Source of the DNA: Mucilaginibacter empetricola
GTDB lineage: Bacteria; Bacteroidota; Bacteroidia; Sphingobacteriales; Sphingobacteriaceae
Reading direction: 5' to 3'
Assembly: GCF_024808665.1 (NCBI RefSeq)
Contig: NZ_JANUBZ010000001.1
Span: 558,001-622,000 of the forward strand
Length of the DNA: 64,000 nt
Below, in pieces: positions 62,161 through 64,000 of the stretch. Both the position numbers and the translations under genes were made by a program. Under the pieces are notes generated by a model. The model ran no database searches and was not told where the DNA came from. It was given only the letters and a program-made list of their open reading frames with translations. Every line of letters starts with the position of its first letter. Within the stretch, counting starts at the first letter, position 1.

Positions 62161-63222
62161 ATGTCCGATATTAATAAAAAAAAGATGAAATATAGCTTCA
62201 AAAACGATTACAGTTACGGCTGTCACCCTAACATACTCGCCGCCTTGGCAGCATCGAATATGTCCGCGGAAGATGGCTATGGATTTGATGCCTATTCTAT
62301 AGAAGCTGCGGCGCTAATTAAAAAATTGGTTGGGAGTGATCCTGATGTTTTTTTTGTTTCGGGTGGAACACAAGCAAATTTAACTATAATATCTACCATT
62401 CTTAGACCCTATGAATCTGTAATATCGGCCAGCACCGGCCATATTCAGGTACATGAGGCTGGTGCTATCGAGGCAACCGGGCATCGGATACAAGCGGTAA
62501 ATACACCCAATGGAAAGCTTACAGTTGAAGACATAAAAGGGCAGTTAGTCTTATTTGAAGAAGTTCATACAACCATTCCAAGATTAGTTTACTTATCTAA
62601 TTCTACAGAAACAGGCACTATTTATTTAAAATCCGAACTAATGGAGCTGCATACCTATTGCCGGTCAGTTGGTCTTCTACTTTTTTTAGACGGAGCAAGG
62701 CTATTCTCGGCTTTAGCGTCAAGGGAGAATGATATTACTTATTTGGATTTGGGAAGATATACAGATGTGTTTTATATAGGTGGAACAAAGGCAGGCGCTT
62801 TGCTGGGAGAAGCAATCGTAATCAATAACGCTTCACTAAAAGAAAATTTTGTCTATAATCTAAAACAAAAGGGCGCATTGCTGGCGAAGGGCAGAATACT
62901 TGGCATACAATTCCGGGAATTGTTTAAGGATAACCTGTTTTTAAGAATTGGAGAATACGCAAACCAAATGGCTTATGAACTTGAATCGGCTATCTTGGAA
63001 ATGGGTTTTAATTTTCTAAGCAATACCTCTACGAATCAGATTTTTCCGATTTTACCTAACAGGCTAATAGCTGCTTTAAAAGAAAACTATGAGTTCTATG
63101 TATGGCAAAAAATTGACGATCATCATTCCGCTATTCGCCTGGTAACCTGTTGGGCAACCGAAAAGTCCCGAATAAATCTATTTATAAGTGACCTTAAAAG
63201 GCTATCAAACTCTAATGCCTAA
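62161..63222 (+). CDS. Low-specificity L-threonine aldolase-like PLP enzyme
   Basis: A 353-residue fold-type I PLP enzyme of the beta-eliminating lyase/threonine aldolase group: FFVSGGTQANL (65-74), pyridine-ring aspartate Asp177 in LFLDGARL, and PLP lysine Lys210 in IGGTKAGALLGE. It cleaves beta-hydroxy amino acids to glycine and an aldehyde. An ATG at 62185 (MKYSFKNDYS) is closer to the family start. It forms a pair with the AlaX-like gene 4 bp downstream. Confidence 0.9.
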   Translation: MSDINKKKMKYSFKNDYSYGCHPNILAALAASNMSAEDGYGFDAYSIEAAALIKKLVGSDPDVFFVSGGTQANLTIISTILRPYESVISASTGHIQVHEAGAIEATGHRIQAVNTPNGKLTVEDIKGQLVLFEEVHTTIPRLVYLSNSTETGTIYLKSELMELHTYCRSVGLLLFLDGARLFSALASRENDITYLDLGRYTDVFYIGGTKAGALLGEAIVINNASLKENFVYNLKQKGALLAKGRILGIQFRELFKDNLFLRIGEYANQMAYELESAILEMGFNFLSNTSTNQIFPILPNRLIAALKENYEFYVWQKIDDHHSAIRLVTCWATEKSRINLFISDLKRLSNSNA

Positions 63223-63226
63223 TCTT

Positions 63227-63961
63227 ATGACCGAATTGTTGTATTTAAAGAACGATTTTCCTGAAACGGATGCTATCATCCGGGAAACGGGAAGTGACAC
63301 CGAAGGAAATTTTATTATTTTAGATAAGACCTCCTTTTATCCTGGCGGCGGCGGGCAGGAACCTGATAAAGGTAACCTGGAAATAAAAGGAAATAAAATG
63401 GAAGTTATCAAAGTCAAATCCCTGGATGGAGAGGTGTTTCATTATGTTGAAAATTTGGATAGAGTATCAGTTGGTGACATTGTTCAGACAAGAATTGATG
63501 GAGCAAACCGCACGGTAAATAGTAAGTTGCATACTGCCGGGCACCTTATCTCATCAATCATATATGAGGAACAGGCCCATTCGCTTATTCCGCTCAAAGG
63601 CTTTCACTATCATGTGGGCGCTAACGTTCAGTTCACAATAAGCACTGCGTCTTTTGATTTAGACATCAGTAAAATTAATCTCCGCTTAAACGAACTAGTC
63701 AATTCAAACCTGGAAGTCAAAGCTTCAATAGTAGATGTGTTATCTGACGATTACAAGCATTCATTCAAGATCCAAAATTTTACTCCACCCAAAGACAAGC
63801 CACTCAGAATAGTTAAAATTGGTCATTTCTTAGCTTACCCATGTGGGGGTACTCATGTTGAGAACACGAACCAACTTCTCGGGATTGAAGTAACTAAAAT
63901 ATCAAACAAAAAAGGAAATATAAAAATATCGTACCAACTCAGAGAGTTCTCCGCTATTTAA
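63227..63961 (+). CDS. AlaX-type alanyl-tRNA editing protein
   Basis: A 244-residue trans-editing hydrolase with the zinc ligands His102 and His106 (LHTAGH) and Cys206 and His210 (CGGTH), plus the N-terminal FYPGGGGQEPD motif of AlaX-M/L. It removes mischarged serine or glycine from alanyl-tRNA. I choose the ATG at 63227, just after the aldolase stop; 63215 is an alternative. Pairing with an enzyme that makes glycine is striking, since Gly-tRNA(Ala) is one of its substrates. Confidence 0.9.
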   Translation: MTELLYLKNDFPETDAIIRETGSDTEGNFIILDKTSFYPGGGGQEPDKGNLEIKGNKMEVIKVKSLDGEVFHYVENLDRVSVGDIVQTRIDGANRTVNSKLHTAGHLISSIIYEEQAHSLIPLKGFHYHVGANVQFTISTASFDLDISKINLRLNELVNSNLEVKASIVDVLSDDYKHSFKIQNFTPPKDKPLRIVKIGHFLAYPCGGTHVENTNQLLGIEVTKISNKKGNIKISYQLREFSAI

Positions 63962-64000
63962 TTTAAACTGCGGCAAATGGACTTTATAAGAGAAGACCAT

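Overview
The window looks like a chromosomal segment of a Bacteroidota bacterium, most probably a soil or plant-associated member of the Sphingobacteriaceae (Mucilaginibacter or Pedobacter type). The reasons are the Bacteroidota promoter element TAnnTTTG, A-rich leaders in place of strong Shine-Dalgarno sites, LytTR two-component genes, DUF5686 and carboxypeptidase-regulatory-like outer membrane proteins, paired YceI proteins, many small cNMP-fold Crp/Fnr regulators, and an IntDOT-like tyrosine recombinase. This assignment is inferred from gene content only. I saw no rRNA, tRNA or CRISPR array.

Layout. 0-13 kb is an accessory region of small regulator-plus-effector units: an ECF sigma factor, acetyltransferases, three MFS drug pumps (one Bcr/CflA, two EmrB/QacA-like paralogues with HxlR and TetR regulators), and an AraC-SDR-PhzF-aminotransferase run. 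An IS982-family element sits at 13.6-14.7 kb, just in front of an acetyltransferase start codon. 15.5-18.5 kb is a belt of decayed genes (aldo/keto reductase, RNA-binding protein, secreted protein, Crp/Fnr), each broken by premature stops. 20.9-23.4 kb holds an AbiE-type type IV toxin-antitoxin operon plus an orphan AbiEi-like gene with twin palindromic operators. At 24.6-26.1 kb a tyrosine recombinase is joined to the 3' end of a LytS-type histidine kinase whose 5' part is gone; a LytTR response regulator and a complete but apparently partnerless lantibiotic dehydratase follow.

30-58.5 kb is the most interesting part. At least thirteen promoters there share one fixed design: two (once three) 14-bp palindromes of the FNR type, TTGA-N6-TCAA, with starts exactly 23 bp apart, a 22-bp gap, and a Bacteroidota -7 element. 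They serve lanB, two SDRs, a pirin operon, a TolC-HlyD-MFS efflux operon, a YceI operon, two SnoaL-like proteins (one leading into a second pirin and an esterase), an outer membrane protein with a luciferase-like monooxygenase, a START protein, a type II NADH dehydrogenase and an aldehyde dehydrogenase. Crp/Fnr paralogues inside or beside the region carry the ETLSR-type recognition helix of FNR and are the obvious candidate regulators. I read this as a physically clustered redox or xenobiotic-stress regulon, about 28 kb long, with several broken members (GMC oxidoreductase, NmrA-like protein, a duplicated TPR histidine kinase, a collapsed RpoD-like gene).

60-64 kb carries one more Crp/Fnr gene, a MarR-GNAT fusion, a threonine aldolase and an AlaX-type alanyl-tRNA editing protein.
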